55,493 bases of DNA, taken from NCBI GenBank assembly GCA_023249635.1, contig JAHFCH010000017.1:1-55493 (forward strand), in the 5' to 3' direction. A program made the position numbers and the translations under genes. Positions 42,077 through 50,680 of this stretch are shown piece by piece. The stretch comes from Fibrobacterota bacterium. Lineage in GTDB: Bacteria; Fibrobacterota; Fibrobacteria; UBA11236. The notes under the pieces were generated by a model. That model did no database searches. It worked only from the letters and a program-made list of their open reading frames with translations, and had not been told where the DNA came from. Every line of letters begins with the position of its first letter. Positions within the stretch are counted from its first letter, which is position 1.

Positions 42077-42856
42077 ATGCGCACCATCAGATTCCGGAAC
42101 GAACGCCGAGAGAAGATTCTCGGATTGCTGCTCTCCCGGCGGCGCGTGTCGGTGCAGGAGCTGAGCAAGCAATTGCGCGTTACCGGCGCCACCATCCGCG
42201 CCGACCTGGAAGCCCTGACCCAGGAGAACAAGGTGATCCGCACCTTCGGCGGCGCCTTGGCGCCCCAGCGCGACTCGCAACCGGAAGTGCCCATGGACGT
42301 GCGCCTCAAGGCCCAGGTGCCCGAAAAGCAGGCCATCGGCCGCATGGCCGCCAGCCTGGTGCAAGACGGCATGGTGGTGGCCCTCGATGCCAGCACCACT
42401 TCCCTGGCAGTGGCGCATTTCCTGCGCAACCGGCGCCGGCTTACCGTGGTGACCAACAGCATCGCCGTGGCTTCCCATCTGCTCGATGCCCCCGGCGTCA
42501 ACGTGGTCATGCCCGGCGGCACCTTACGCCATGAATCCTCTTCCCTGGTCGGCCCGGAAGCGTTGAAATTCCTGTCCAAGCTGGAAGTGGAATTGACCCT
42601 GATGGGCGTGCACAGCGTGCATTTGGAACGGGGCCTGGGCGAGGTGAACCAGGCCGAAACCGAGATCAAGAAGGCCCTGGCGGGCGTGAGCAGACGCGTA
42701 GTGGTCCTCGCCGACGCCACCAAATGGAACCGGGTTTCGGTGGCGTATTTCTGGCCCTTGGACAAAGTGGATACCATCATCAGCGAAGGCCAAATTGCGC
42801 CAAGAATCAAAGCGGGCCTGAAAGAACAGGGCACAAAGCTGCTGTTGGCGCAGTAG
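42077..42856 (+). CDS. DeoR-family transcriptional regulator
   Basis: This 259-residue protein has an N-terminal DeoR helix-turn-helix (RREKILGLLLSRRRVSVQELS; typical GATIRADLEALTQ recognition helix) and a C-terminal DeoRC sensor domain. The sensor has VALDASTTSLAVAHFL, VVTNSIAVASHL, NVVMPGGTLRHES and VVLADATKW. DeoRC domains bind phosphorylated sugars, and here a rhamnulose- or fuculose-1-phosphate-type ligand would fit the neighbouring RhaD and RhaB. It is divergent from the ABC operon and upstream of rhaD. The AT-rich palindromes at 42040 and 42951 are probable targets. DeoR-type regulators (RhaR) are known to control rhamnose genes in rhizobia. Confidence 0.92.
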   Translation: MRTIRFRNERREKILGLLLSRRRVSVQELSKQLRVTGATIRADLEALTQENKVIRTFGGALAPQRDSQPEVPMDVRLKAQVPEKQAIGRMAASLVQDGMVVALDASTTSLAVAHFLRNRRRLTVVTNSIAVASHLLDAPGVNVVMPGGTLRHESSSLVGPEALKFLSKLEVELTLMGVHSVHLERGLGEVNQAETEIKKALAGVSRRVVVLADATKWNRVSVAYFWPLDKVDTIISEGQIAPRIKAGLKEQGTKLLLAQ

Positions 42857-42950
42857 TTTCGCAAGGTAGGCGCGGCATTTCCGCCACCGGAATCGGGAAA
42901 TACCGGAAATACCGGAAGTGATTTTGCGCCCCACAAAGCCCGGGGAACGA

Positions 42951-42973
42951 ATATTTTTAAAATGAAAACATAT
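42951..42973. promoter_or_regulatory. AT-rich operator-like site upstream of rhaD
   Basis: ATATTTT and AAAACATAT form an imperfect inverted repeat spanning 42951-42973 and resemble the 42040-42064 site. CCCACAAAG recurs at 42930-42938, with its distance to the ATATTTT half-site increased by exactly ten bases. The flanking DNA also has a nine-base tandem repeat, GGAAATACC, at 42896-42913. Confidence 0.5.
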
Positions 42974-43077
42974 TACCTTGGGAACAGGTCGGCGCAAGGG
43001 GGTTATCCGTGTGGGATATGCCCGTTCCAAGTGCCCAGCGCTGGGATTCCCAGGGGAGCGTCGGCCGGAGGAGAACG

Positions 43078-45192
43078 ATGAAGACCGCCGTCCAGACCAC
43101 CCTCATTCCCGACAAGTGGGACGACAAGTCCGCCCAAGGCAAATCGGAAGAGCAATTGCTTCTGTACCGTTCCAACCTGCTGGGTTCGGACCTGCGCGTC
43201 ACCAATTACGGAGGCGGCAACACCTCGGCAAAGGTGGCGATGAAGGAACCGCTTACCGGCAAGGAAGTCGAGGTCCTGTGGGTCAAGGGATCCGGCGGCG
43301 ACATCGGCAGCATGAAGCTGGACGGATTCTCGACCTTGTACATGGAGAAGCTGGTCGCCCTGAAGGGCCTGTACCGCGGCCTCGCCCATGAGGACGAAAT
43401 GGTCGGGATGCTTCCCCATTGCACCTTCAACCTCAACGCGCGCGCGGCCTCCATCGATACGCCCCTGCACGCCTATATCCCTTTCAAGCACGTGGATCAC
43501 GTGCATCCCGATTCCGTCATCGCCATCGCGGCCTCCAAGCATGGCGAAGCCATCACCCAGAAGGTCTTCGAAGGCGACCTGGGCTGGATCCCGTGGCAGC
43601 GTCCCGGATATGATCTGGGCCTGAAGCTGGAAGCCATGTGCAAGGCCAAGCCGCATCTCAAGGGCATCATGCTCGGCGGCCATGGTTTCTTCACCTGGGG
43701 CAAGACTTCCAAGGAATGCTACCAGAACACGCTGCGCGTGATCCAGAAAGCCCAGGACTACATCGACGAATGCGAAGGCAACGGGAAGAATCCCGGCGCC
43801 GCGTTCGGCGGGCCCAAGGTGGCCGCCCTGGACAAATCCGCGCGCGCCGCTTTCGCCGCCCGCTTCATGCCCTCCCTGCGCGGCAAGCTCTCCAAGGAGA
43901 ACCGCAAGGTCGGCCACTTCAACGATTCGCCCGAAGTGCTCGACTTCGTCTGCTCGCGCCAGGGCAAGGATCTCGCGGCCCTGGGCACCTCGTGCCCGGA
44001 TCATTTCCTGCGCACCAAGATTTTCCCGCTGTTCCTGGACATTGATCCTGCGCATACCCAGGTGGACGAAATCCTGACGGGCCTGGATGGCCTGCTGGAA
44101 GGCTACCGCAAGGAATACGCCGCATACTACGACCGTTGCAAACGCCCGGATTCCCCGGCCATGCGCGATCCCTATCCCGTCATCATCTTGGTTCCGGGCG
44201 TAGGCATGTTCTCCTTCGCAACCGATAAGTCGACGGCCCGCATCGCCGGCGAATTCTACGTGAACGCCATCAACGTCATCCGCGGCGCGGGCGCCATCGA
44301 CGAATACGTGGGACTGCCCGAGCAGGAAGCTTTTGATATCGAATACTGGGCCCTGGAAGAAGCCAAGCTGCGGCGCATGCCCAAGCCCAAATCGCTGGCG
44401 GCGCGTATCGCCCTCATCACCGGCGGAGCCGGCGGCATCGGCCGCGCGACCGCCAAACGGCTGCTCGACGAGGGCGCCGTGGTGTGCCTTACCGACATCG
44501 ACGCGGGCGCCTTGGAAGAGGCGCAAGCCGAATTGGCCTCCAAGTACGGCAAGGACGCGGTACGCACCGCGGTCTGCAACGTAACGGACGAGAATTCCGT
44601 CATCGAATCCCTGCTGACCTGCGCGCGCGAGTTCGGCGGCCTGGACATCCTCGTCAACAATGCCGGCATCGCTTCGGCCTCACCTTACGAGGAAACCACC
44701 TTGGAGCTGTGGAACAAGAACATCAGCATCCTCGCCACCGGGTACTTTCTGGTATCGCGTGAAGCGTATAAGGTTCTGCTGGCCCAGGGCATCGACGCTT
44801 CCATGATCTTCATTTCGAGCAAGAACGGTTTGGCGGCCTCGCCGGGCGCCGCCGCCTATTGCACCGCCAAGGCCGCCGAGATCCATTTGGCTCGCTGCCT
44901 GGCCCTGGAAGGCGCGCCCAAAGGCATTCGCGTGAACGTCGTCAATCCCGACGCCGTGCTGCGCGGGTCCAAGATCTGGCAGGGTAACTGGCGCAAGGAA
45001 CGCGCGGAATCGAACAAGGTCAGCGACGAGCAGCTGGAAGAGCATTACCGCCAACGCAGCCTGCTTAAGCGCAACGTGTTCCCGGAAGACATCGCCGAGG
45101 CGGTGTATTTCTTTGCCGGGGACGCTTCTTTCAAATCCACCGGCAATATCCTCAACGTGGATGCCGGCAATATCCAGTCCTTCCCGAGGTAA
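43078..45192 (+). CDS. rhaD: Bifunctional rhamnulose-1-phosphate aldolase / short-chain dehydrogenase
   Basis: This 704-residue fusion matches TIGR02632 (RhaD aldolase-alcohol dehydrogenase). Residues ~25-420 form a class II aldolase with YGGGNTSAKV and the metal-binding histidines in HVDHVHPDSVIAIA. Residues ~435-700 form a short-chain dehydrogenase with ITGGAGGIGRATAKRL and the catalytic YCTAK (YxxxK). The aldolase splits L-rhamnulose-1-phosphate into DHAP and L-lactaldehyde, which the dehydrogenase oxidises or reduces. ATG 43078 has GGAGGAG just upstream; earlier in-frame codons do not. Seven to twelve bases separate it from rhaB, so the two form an operon. An AT-rich operator-like site lies about 105 bases upstream. 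Confidence 0.93.
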   Translation: MKTAVQTTLIPDKWDDKSAQGKSEEQLLLYRSNLLGSDLRVTNYGGGNTSAKVAMKEPLTGKEVEVLWVKGSGGDIGSMKLDGFSTLYMEKLVALKGLYRGLAHEDEMVGMLPHCTFNLNARAASIDTPLHAYIPFKHVDHVHPDSVIAIAASKHGEAITQKVFEGDLGWIPWQRPGYDLGLKLEAMCKAKPHLKGIMLGGHGFFTWGKTSKECYQNTLRVIQKAQDYIDECEGNGKNPGAAFGGPKVAALDKSARAAFAARFMPSLRGKLSKENRKVGHFNDSPEVLDFVCSRQGKDLAALGTSCPDHFLRTKIFPLFLDIDPAHTQVDEILTGLDGLLEGYRKEYAAYYDRCKRPDSPAMRDPYPVIILVPGVGMFSFATDKSTARIAGEFYVNAINVIRGAGAIDEYVGLPEQEAFDIEYWALEEAKLRRMPKPKSLAARIALITGGAGGIGRATAKRLLDEGAVVCLTDIDAGALEEAQAELASKYGKDAVRTAVCNVTDENSVIESLLTCAREFGGLDILVNNAGIASASPYEETTLELWNKNISILATGYFLVSREAYKVLLAQGIDASMIFISSKNGLAASPGAAAYCTAKAAEIHLARCLALEGAPKGIRVNVVNPDAVLRGSKIWQGNWRKERAESNKVSDEQLEEHYRQRSLLKRNVFPEDIAEAVYFFAGDASFKSTGNILNVDAGNIQSFPR

Positions 45193-45204
45193 CGGAGGGT
45201 GAGC

Positions 45205-46674
45205 ATGGAAAAGCATTATCTGGCCATCGACCTGGGCGCCGAAAGCGGCCGCGTCATGCTGGGATCCCTGGCGGACGGCAAGCTGACCGTTGAGGAGATC
45301 CACCGCTTCGCCAATCAACCGGTCACCATCCAGGGCACCTTGCGCTGGGATCTACTGAACCTGTTCGCGGGCGCCAAGGCCGGGCTCAAGAAGGCGGCCG
45401 ACCGCGGCGTAGCCATCAGCGGGGTGAGCACGGACGCCTGGGGCGTCGACTACGTGCTGTTCAAGGAGAAGGAGGCCATGGTCACCAACGCCTTCCATTA
45501 CCGCGACTCCCGCCTCGATGGCGTCATGGAGAAGGTGTTCGCCAAGGTTCCCGCCGATCGCATCTTCGCCGAAACCGGCATCCAGTTCATGCAGATCAAT
45601 ACCCTGTACCAGCTATGGACGGACGCGCAGACGCGCCCCGAAGTCCTGGAATGGGCGGATCGTTTCCTCAATGTCGGCGACTATTTCAACTACCTGCTTT
45701 CGGGAACCCCCGCGGGCGAAGCTTCCCTGGCAAGCACATCGCAGCTTTACAATCCCGTCAAGAAGGATTGGGCCTGGGATTTGATCGCGGCCCTGAAGCT
45801 GCCCAAGAAATTATTCCCGGATCTGGTGCCTTCCGGCACGCGTATGGGCCCGTTGCAACGGGACGTGGCGTTGGAAACCAACCTGAAGAATACCCAGGTG
45901 ATTGCTTCCTGCTCCCATGATACCGCCGCCGCGGTGGCTGCGGTGCCCGGCCAGGGTCAGGATTGGGCCTTCCTCAGTTCCGGTACCTGGTCCCTGCTCG
46001 GCACCGAGCTGGGCGCGCCCATCATCGACGCGGTCAGCCGCAAGTACAACTTCACCAACGAAGCGGGCTACGCCAACACCATAATGTTCCGCAAGAACAT
46101 CGTGGGCCTCTGGATAGTGCAGGAATGCAAACGCGCCTGGGAAGCCATGGGCAACAAATATTCCTACGACGAGCTGACGGCAATGGCCGAAGCCGCCGAA
46201 CCGTTGCGCAGTCTCATCCGGCCCGAGGACGAACGCTTCGGCAAGCCCGGACGCATGCCCGGCAAGATCGCGGATTACTGTCGCGAGACCGGGCAGCCCG
46301 TTCCGACCGATCCCGGCAGCTTCATCCGCTGCGCCCTTGAAAGCCTCGCCCTGCTGTACTCCAAGACCTTATCGGAATGCGCGGACGCGACCGGACGCAA
46401 GTTCAAGACCCTGCACGTGGTGGGCGGCGGCAGCCGCAACCGTTTGCTGAACCAATTCACGGCCGACGCTGTGGGCATTTCGGTGCAGGCCGGACCTGTA
46501 GAGGCGACCGCCATCGGCAACCTGCTGATCCAAGCCAAGACCCTGGGCCATGAAACCGGGGACATCCGATCCGTGGTGCGCCGTTCCTTCCCGGTGGAAG
46601 TTTTCGTACCCAATGACGCCGGAGCCTGGCACGGGGCCGCCAAGCGTTTTGAGGGATTGCCGGTACTGCCTTAA
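45205..46674 (+). CDS. rhaB: Rhamnulokinase
   Basis: This 489-residue FGGY-family kinase phosphorylates L-rhamnulose at C1. Family marks are the N-terminal ATPase segment YLAIDLGAESGRVMLGSL, the segment GVSTDAWGVDYVLF, ETGIQFMQINTLYQLW, and the C-terminal ATP-site segments FLSSGTWSLLGTE and LHVVGGGSRNRLLNQF. The ATG at 45205 has GGAGGG six bases upstream; a GTG two codons earlier overlaps that site. It follows rhaD by 12 bases and ends before a CCGCCCC/GGGGCGG hairpin. The DeoR regulator and ABC transporter nearby complete a rhamnose-uptake and catabolic set, except that no isomerase gene is seen. Confidence 0.93.
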   Translation: MEKHYLAIDLGAESGRVMLGSLADGKLTVEEIHRFANQPVTIQGTLRWDLLNLFAGAKAGLKKAADRGVAISGVSTDAWGVDYVLFKEKEAMVTNAFHYRDSRLDGVMEKVFAKVPADRIFAETGIQFMQINTLYQLWTDAQTRPEVLEWADRFLNVGDYFNYLLSGTPAGEASLASTSQLYNPVKKDWAWDLIAALKLPKKLFPDLVPSGTRMGPLQRDVALETNLKNTQVIASCSHDTAAAVAAVPGQGQDWAFLSSGTWSLLGTELGAPIIDAVSRKYNFTNEAGYANTIMFRKNIVGLWIVQECKRAWEAMGNKYSYDELTAMAEAAEPLRSLIRPEDERFGKPGRMPGKIADYCRETGQPVPTDPGSFIRCALESLALLYSKTLSECADATGRKFKTLHVVGGGSRNRLLNQFTADAVGISVQAGPVEATAIGNLLIQAKTLGHETGDIRSVVRRSFPVEVFVPNDAGAWHGAAKRFEGLPVLP

Positions 46675-46953
46675 TTCAGTAAGTATTCCAGCGTCCGCCC
46701 CTAAGGGGCGGCAGCCCGAGGCGTCTGAGCAACGCCGCGGGTGTTTCGACCCTGGGACAACCCGGTGTGGGGGTTTTCCGGGGAATCAATGGGAGGCCGT
46801 TGGGCCCGCGCCGCGTGCGGGGGGTCCGATCGGCGGGATGCGATTACCAACGGTAAACGGATCCTCTTTGCCGCCGATGGCGCGATAGCGTTACGGCGAG
46901 TATTAATGGTAAAGTAACTTGAGCTGCCCGGGTGTTTCCGTGATTCCTGGGCG
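46675..46953. other. Intergenic region between rhaB and the double-GntR regulator
   Basis: A hairpin CCGCCCC/GGGGCGG (46695-46701 with 46705-46711, TAA loop) follows rhaB and may terminate the operon. Further on, TTACC-AAC-GGTAA (46844-46856) is a perfect short inverted repeat, with a related GGTAAAGTAAC near 46908-46918. These could be autoregulatory sites of the downstream regulator. Confidence 0.45.
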
Positions 46954-48624
46954 ATGGGATGCTCCGTGCAAAGAATCCACCCGGCCGTCCAGAAATCCCT
47001 GTCCCATGTGCGGGGTGAAATCAAATCCGGCGCCTGGTCGCAAGGCGATCGCTTGCCGCCCATCCGCGTATTGGCGCGCCAAGCGCAGGTTTCGGCCGCC
47101 GCCATGTGCGAGGCGCTGGCGGTGCTCAAGGGCGAGAGCCTGGTCAGCATCATCAAGAACCGCGGCGCCTACCTGGGGCAACCCCCCGCCGACGGCCGCA
47201 ACGGCTACCATGCCGCATCCCCCGGCGAATCGCAACGCTGGCAGCGCCTCAAGATCCAGATTGAAAAAGACATCTTCAACGGCTTCTTCGTCCCCGGCGA
47301 AGCCATGCCCTCCCTGCGCGATCTGCAGAAATCCTACGCCGTCTCCTACAAGACCCTGCGCAAGGCCATGGAGGCCATCGCGGGTGAAGGCGTGGTGGTG
47401 CCGCACAAGAAGACTTACCTGGTTCCCCATCTGCGTCGCGCCCATGGCACGCTCGTCTTCATCAGCGCCCCCGAAGCCGCTTCCAAGATCATCTGCGGCG
47501 GCTACCCGGTTACCGAATTCCTTTCCACCCTCCGCCGCGAGGGCGGCAAGAGCATGATCAACGTGGTGGTGGTGCCCTTCGATCCCGAACGCCGCAAGGC
47601 CGTGTTCGCAAACCAGCTTACCGCCTTGCAGGAGAAACACTCCGTGCTCGGATATATCCTGTGGACCTCCATGCTGCAGGAACGCAAGCTCGATCAGGCC
47701 TTGCAGACCTTGCGCGAGGTGCAACGCCCCGATGCCAAGCCCGTGCCCGTCGTGCTTCACAACGGCAACGTTAACGGGAGCGGTAATAGTAACGGCCGCC
47801 ATCCTTCCGCCGAGAAATCCGGCGGCTTCGACAAGCCGGTCGCCGTGGTGGACACCACCTGGGACATGGCCATCACCAATGCCTTGCACCATCAGGCCGA
47901 TCTGGCGGGCTGGGCCTTCCGTAATTTCACCGTCGCCGGCTTGGTGGCCGGACGCCAGGTGGGCCAATACCTGCTCAAGCTGGGGCATCGCCGGGTAGCC
48001 TTCCTTTCCTACTGCCATAAGGAACTCTGGTCGCAATACCGTTTCCGCGGCCTGTTGCAAAGCTTCCAGGGCGCGGGCTTCGGCGAAGGCGTGCGCAAAT
48101 TCGTCATCGAAGAGGTGGACGATCGCTTCCACGGCCTTCCCGGCCCCAATGACCTGGAGGAATTCCGCAAGGCCGCCGACACCTTCATCGCCGCCTCCCA
48201 GGATGCGGGCGCTGGGTATTACGCCGGTTACGCCCAGGAACAAATGGTCGGCTCGGTATGGAACTACATCCACCAACTCAAGATGGCCGCGCGCGTGGAA
48301 CCGATCCTCACCGCGGCGCTGCTGGAGCCCGGCCTCACCGCCTGCGTGGGCGCGAATGATCGTATGGCCCTGCTGGCGCGCGACCACTTGGCCAAGAAAG
48401 GCATCCGCATCCCCCGGGACATGTCGGTGCTGGGCTTCGATGACAGCAAGGCCGCGACCGACAACGATCTCACCAGCTACAGCTTCACCTTCTCCGAAAT
48501 CGCCCGCAAGATTCTGACCTACGTCCTGAGCCCGCGCCAGCGCCTGCACGTGCAGGAAGGCAACGCGGTGGAATGCGAAGGCCTGTTGGTGGAACGCGGT
48601 TCCAGCGGACAGGCCCGCGGCTGA
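46954..48624 (+). CDS. Transcription regulator with two GntR-type DNA-binding domains and a LacI-type sensor
   Basis: This 556-residue regulator has two separate GntR-like winged-helix domains. The first covers about residues 8-75 (EIKSGAWSQGDRLPPIRVLA, SAAAMCEALAVLKGESLV). The second covers about 92-160 (IEKDIFNGFFVPGEAMPSLR, SYKTLRKAMEAIAGEGVV). Residues ~165-550 form a periplasmic-binding-protein-like sensor of the LacI/PBP type. Its segments include KLGHRRVAFLSY and PGLTACVGANDRMALLARD, ending in the LacI-family SVLGFDDSKAA. A flexible NGNVNGSGNSNG stretch interrupts the sensor. One GntR domain plus such a sensor is known (AraR-like), but two in tandem is unusual. It follows the rhaDB operon, so a sugar-responsive role is inferred. 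The start could be ATG 46954 or GTG 46966. Confidence 0.82.
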   Translation: MGCSVQRIHPAVQKSLSHVRGEIKSGAWSQGDRLPPIRVLARQAQVSAAAMCEALAVLKGESLVSIIKNRGAYLGQPPADGRNGYHAASPGESQRWQRLKIQIEKDIFNGFFVPGEAMPSLRDLQKSYAVSYKTLRKAMEAIAGEGVVVPHKKTYLVPHLRRAHGTLVFISAPEAASKIICGGYPVTEFLSTLRREGGKSMINVVVVPFDPERRKAVFANQLTALQEKHSVLGYILWTSMLQERKLDQALQTLREVQRPDAKPVPVVLHNGNVNGSGNSNGRHPSAEKSGGFDKPVAVVDTTWDMAITNALHHQADLAGWAFRNFTVAGLVAGRQVGQYLLKLGHRRVAFLSYCHKELWSQYRFRGLLQSFQGAGFGEGVRKFVIEEVDDRFHGLPGPNDLEEFRKAADTFIAASQDAGAGYYAGYAQEQMVGSVWNYIHQLKMAARVEPILTAALLEPGLTACVGANDRMALLARDHLAKKGIRIPRDMSVLGFDDSKAATDNDLTSYSFTFSEIARKILTYVLSPRQRLHVQEGNAVECEGLLVERGSSGQARG

Positions 48625-48679
48625 GGGTCAGGCTTTTTCCGGCGTAGCCTCCGCAGCGCCCGAGGTTATCTTTTCCGGG

Positions 48680-49498
48680 ATGGAGCCAGGCCCGGTCTTG
48701 TCGCGCATCACCATCTTTCCCATCAAATCCCTCGACGGTATCGAACTTGACACCGCCGTGGTCTCCGAAGGCGGCTGCTTGCTTCACGATCGTGAGCTCG
48801 CGCTTACCGATGCCGAAGGCAACCCTCTCATCGGGAAGACCAATCCCCGCGTGCATGAACTCAGATCCCGGGTCGATTTCGCCACCAGCGAAGTTTCCTT
48901 CGCGGAAAACGGCAGCGAGGGGTGGAAAACCTTCCGGATACCTTCGGAGCGGGACGCGCTGCAAGCATGGTTGTCCGATTTCTTCGGCTTTTCCGTGGTG
49001 ATGCGGCAAAACCGGACCGGCCGCTTCCTCGACATTCCGGACCTCAGCGGGGCCACCGTGATCTCTGCGGAGACCCTGGCGTCGGTGGCGGAATGGTATC
49101 CCGACATCGGACTACCCGGCATCCGCCGCCGGTTCCGGGCGACCTTGGAACTGTCCGGCGCGCCGGCCTTCTGGGAAGATCGGCTGTTCGCGGGCAAGGA
49201 CCAGGCGGTGGCCTACCGTATCGGAGAAGTTACCCTATTCGGCATGGGTCCCCGGGCCCGTTGCATCGTGCCCACGCGGGACCCCGAATCCGGCCTTGCC
49301 TACCCCGGGTTCGCGCGGACCTTCAACCGCAGGCGCGAAGGCGCGCGCCCTCCCTGGTCCCGCCTGGACGAATACGGCAACGCGTATTTCCTGACGGTGG
49401 ACTCGCTGATACAGGCTTCCGAGATCGGCAAAACCCTACGGGTAGGCGATCCGGTGGAGATCTTCGGTGTGCGGGACCGGGGGCCATTGCTTCCGTAG
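48680..49498 (+). CDS. MOSC-domain protein (YcbX/YiiM type)
   Basis: This 272-residue protein has an N-terminal beta-barrel (MOSC_N: ITIFPIKSLDGIELDTAVV) and a MOSC domain with the conserved segment RARCIVPTRDPESGLAYPGF. Its Cys is the expected molybdenum-cofactor ligand. MOSC proteins such as YcbX and mARC reduce N-hydroxylated compounds using a sulphurated Mo cofactor, fed by electrons from a reductase or a fused ferredoxin. No ferredoxin domain is fused here, so an external electron donor is needed. The ATG at 48680 has only a weak site. It stands alone after the regulator gene and 149 bases before lutA. Confidence 0.85.
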   Translation: MEPGPVLSRITIFPIKSLDGIELDTAVVSEGGCLLHDRELALTDAEGNPLIGKTNPRVHELRSRVDFATSEVSFAENGSEGWKTFRIPSERDALQAWLSDFFGFSVVMRQNRTGRFLDIPDLSGATVISAETLASVAEWYPDIGLPGIRRRFRATLELSGAPAFWEDRLFAGKDQAVAYRIGEVTLFGMGPRARCIVPTRDPESGLAYPGFARTFNRRREGARPPWSRLDEYGNAYFLTVDSLIQASEIGKTLRVGDPVEIFGVRDRGPLLP

Positions 49499-49647
49499 GC
49501 CCAAGAGCCGTCTGAAGCGCCGCTCAGGGCCATAAAAACGCCAAAAATACAGGCTGCAACCAAGGTAAAAAACCCGGAAAGGTTTTCCCGCACTACTTCC
49601 GTGGGATTGGATACTTTTACTCAACGCCTGCCGGGCGCGGGACCCCA

Positions 49648-50421
49648 ATGACCAAGCCAAAATCCGTCCAACTGTTCCACACCTGCATCATCAACGAAGT
49701 GTATCCCGAAGTGGGCATGTCGGTGGTGAGCATCCTCGAGCGCCTCGGCATCACGGTCGAAGTGCCCCTGTCCCAGACCTGCTGCGGGCAGCCCGCATTC
49801 AACGCCGGCTTCCATGCCGACGCGCGCAAGGTGGCCCGCCATACCTTGGATCTCCTCTCCGCCAATCCCGCTCCGGTCGTCATCCCTTCCGGTAGCTGCG
49901 GGGACATGATCACGCACCAATACCACATGCTCTTCGCCGACGAGCCCGAATACCTGGCCAAGTCGCATGCGCTGTCGGAACGCTGTTACGAGTTTTCGGT
50001 TTTCCTGGTCGACGTCCTGGGCATCACCGATATCGGGGCGCGCTTCGGTACCGGCGCGGCGGACGCCTTCAAGGCGGCCTACCATCCTTCCTGCCACTTG
50101 CTCCGCGGACTGGGCGCCAAGACCCAGCCCAAGGCGTTATTGGCCGGCGTACAAGGTCTGCAATGCGCCGACGTGCACGATCAAGAGGAATGCTGCGGCT
50201 TCGGGGGCATGTTCTCGGTGAAGAACGCGGCCATTTCCAGCGGCATGCTGGCGAACAAGCTACGCAACCTGGAAGCCTCGGGCGCAAAGTCGGTGGTAAG
50301 CTGCGATATGGGTTGCCTGATGCACATGGCCGGCGGGATAAGGCGCAAGGGGATGAAGTTGGAGGTCAAACACCTCGCACAGGTTCTGGAAGAGGGACTC
50401 GGCGAAAAGGCGGAGCTGTGA
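49648..50421 (+). CDS. lutA: LutA-type (Fe-S)-binding lactate-oxidation protein
   Basis: This 257-residue protein has two CCG-type iron-sulphur/heterodisulphide-reductase-like motifs, TCCGQPAFNAGF at ~50 and ECCGFGGMFSVKN at ~190. The paired Cys residues include the one in PSGSCGDMIT. Together with LutB and LutC it oxidises L-lactate to pyruvate in the cytoplasm, passing electrons to the membrane pool. The gene is complete and is the first of lutABC. A 259-base gap with a large inverted repeat separates it from lutB, which is longer than usual for this operon. Confidence 0.92.
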   Translation: MTKPKSVQLFHTCIINEVYPEVGMSVVSILERLGITVEVPLSQTCCGQPAFNAGFHADARKVARHTLDLLSANPAPVVIPSGSCGDMITHQYHMLFADEPEYLAKSHALSERCYEFSVFLVDVLGITDIGARFGTGAADAFKAAYHPSCHLLRGLGAKTQPKALLAGVQGLQCADVHDQEECCGFGGMFSVKNAAISSGMLANKLRNLEASGAKSVVSCDMGCLMHMAGGIRRKGMKLEVKHLAQVLEEGLGEKAEL

Positions 50422-50450
50422 GAGAGTTGGAGGAGCGTTTTAGCGGCATA

Positions 50451-50596
50451 GCGTCGGGCGTCGGGCGTCGGGCGTCGGGCGTAAAATGCGTGAAGCGTAT
50501 TTTACCTGCGTCGGAACTGGATTCACGCTACCACATGGTACAGCGCGAACATCCCGGCTTCCGGGTTTTCGCGCCCGACGCCCGACGCCCGACGCC
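50451..50596. repeat. Heptamer-built inverted repeat element between lutA and lutB
   Basis: Four tandem copies of TCGGGCG (50454-50481) on the left and three copies of CGCCCGA (50572-50592) plus CGCC on the right form a 25-bp perfect inverted repeat: 50457-50481 pairs with 50572-50596. The interior holds three more stems. One is GTAAAATGCG with CGTATTTTAC (50481-50505, one G-T wobble). The others are CGCTACC with GGTACAGCG (near 50526-50545) and CCCGG with CCGGG (near 50553-50565). The element spans about 146 bases and would fold into a multi-branched structure. Confidence 0.75.
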
Positions 50597-50680
50597 AAAC
50601 GCTATATTGCCTACGGGCCACATCCTTTCCAATTCCCACCCCTCCCCACGCGACCACTCTTCCTCTGCCAGGTTATCCCC

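Noticed and set aside
41374-42534. Plus-strand 386-codon frame over the binding-protein and deoR genes
   Set aside because: It crosses two convincing genes on both strands; composition is Arg/Pro/Ala noise.
50454-50592. TCGGGCG/CGCCCGA repeats as a CRISPR array
   Set aside because: Units are seven bases without spacers and occur as an inverted repeat.
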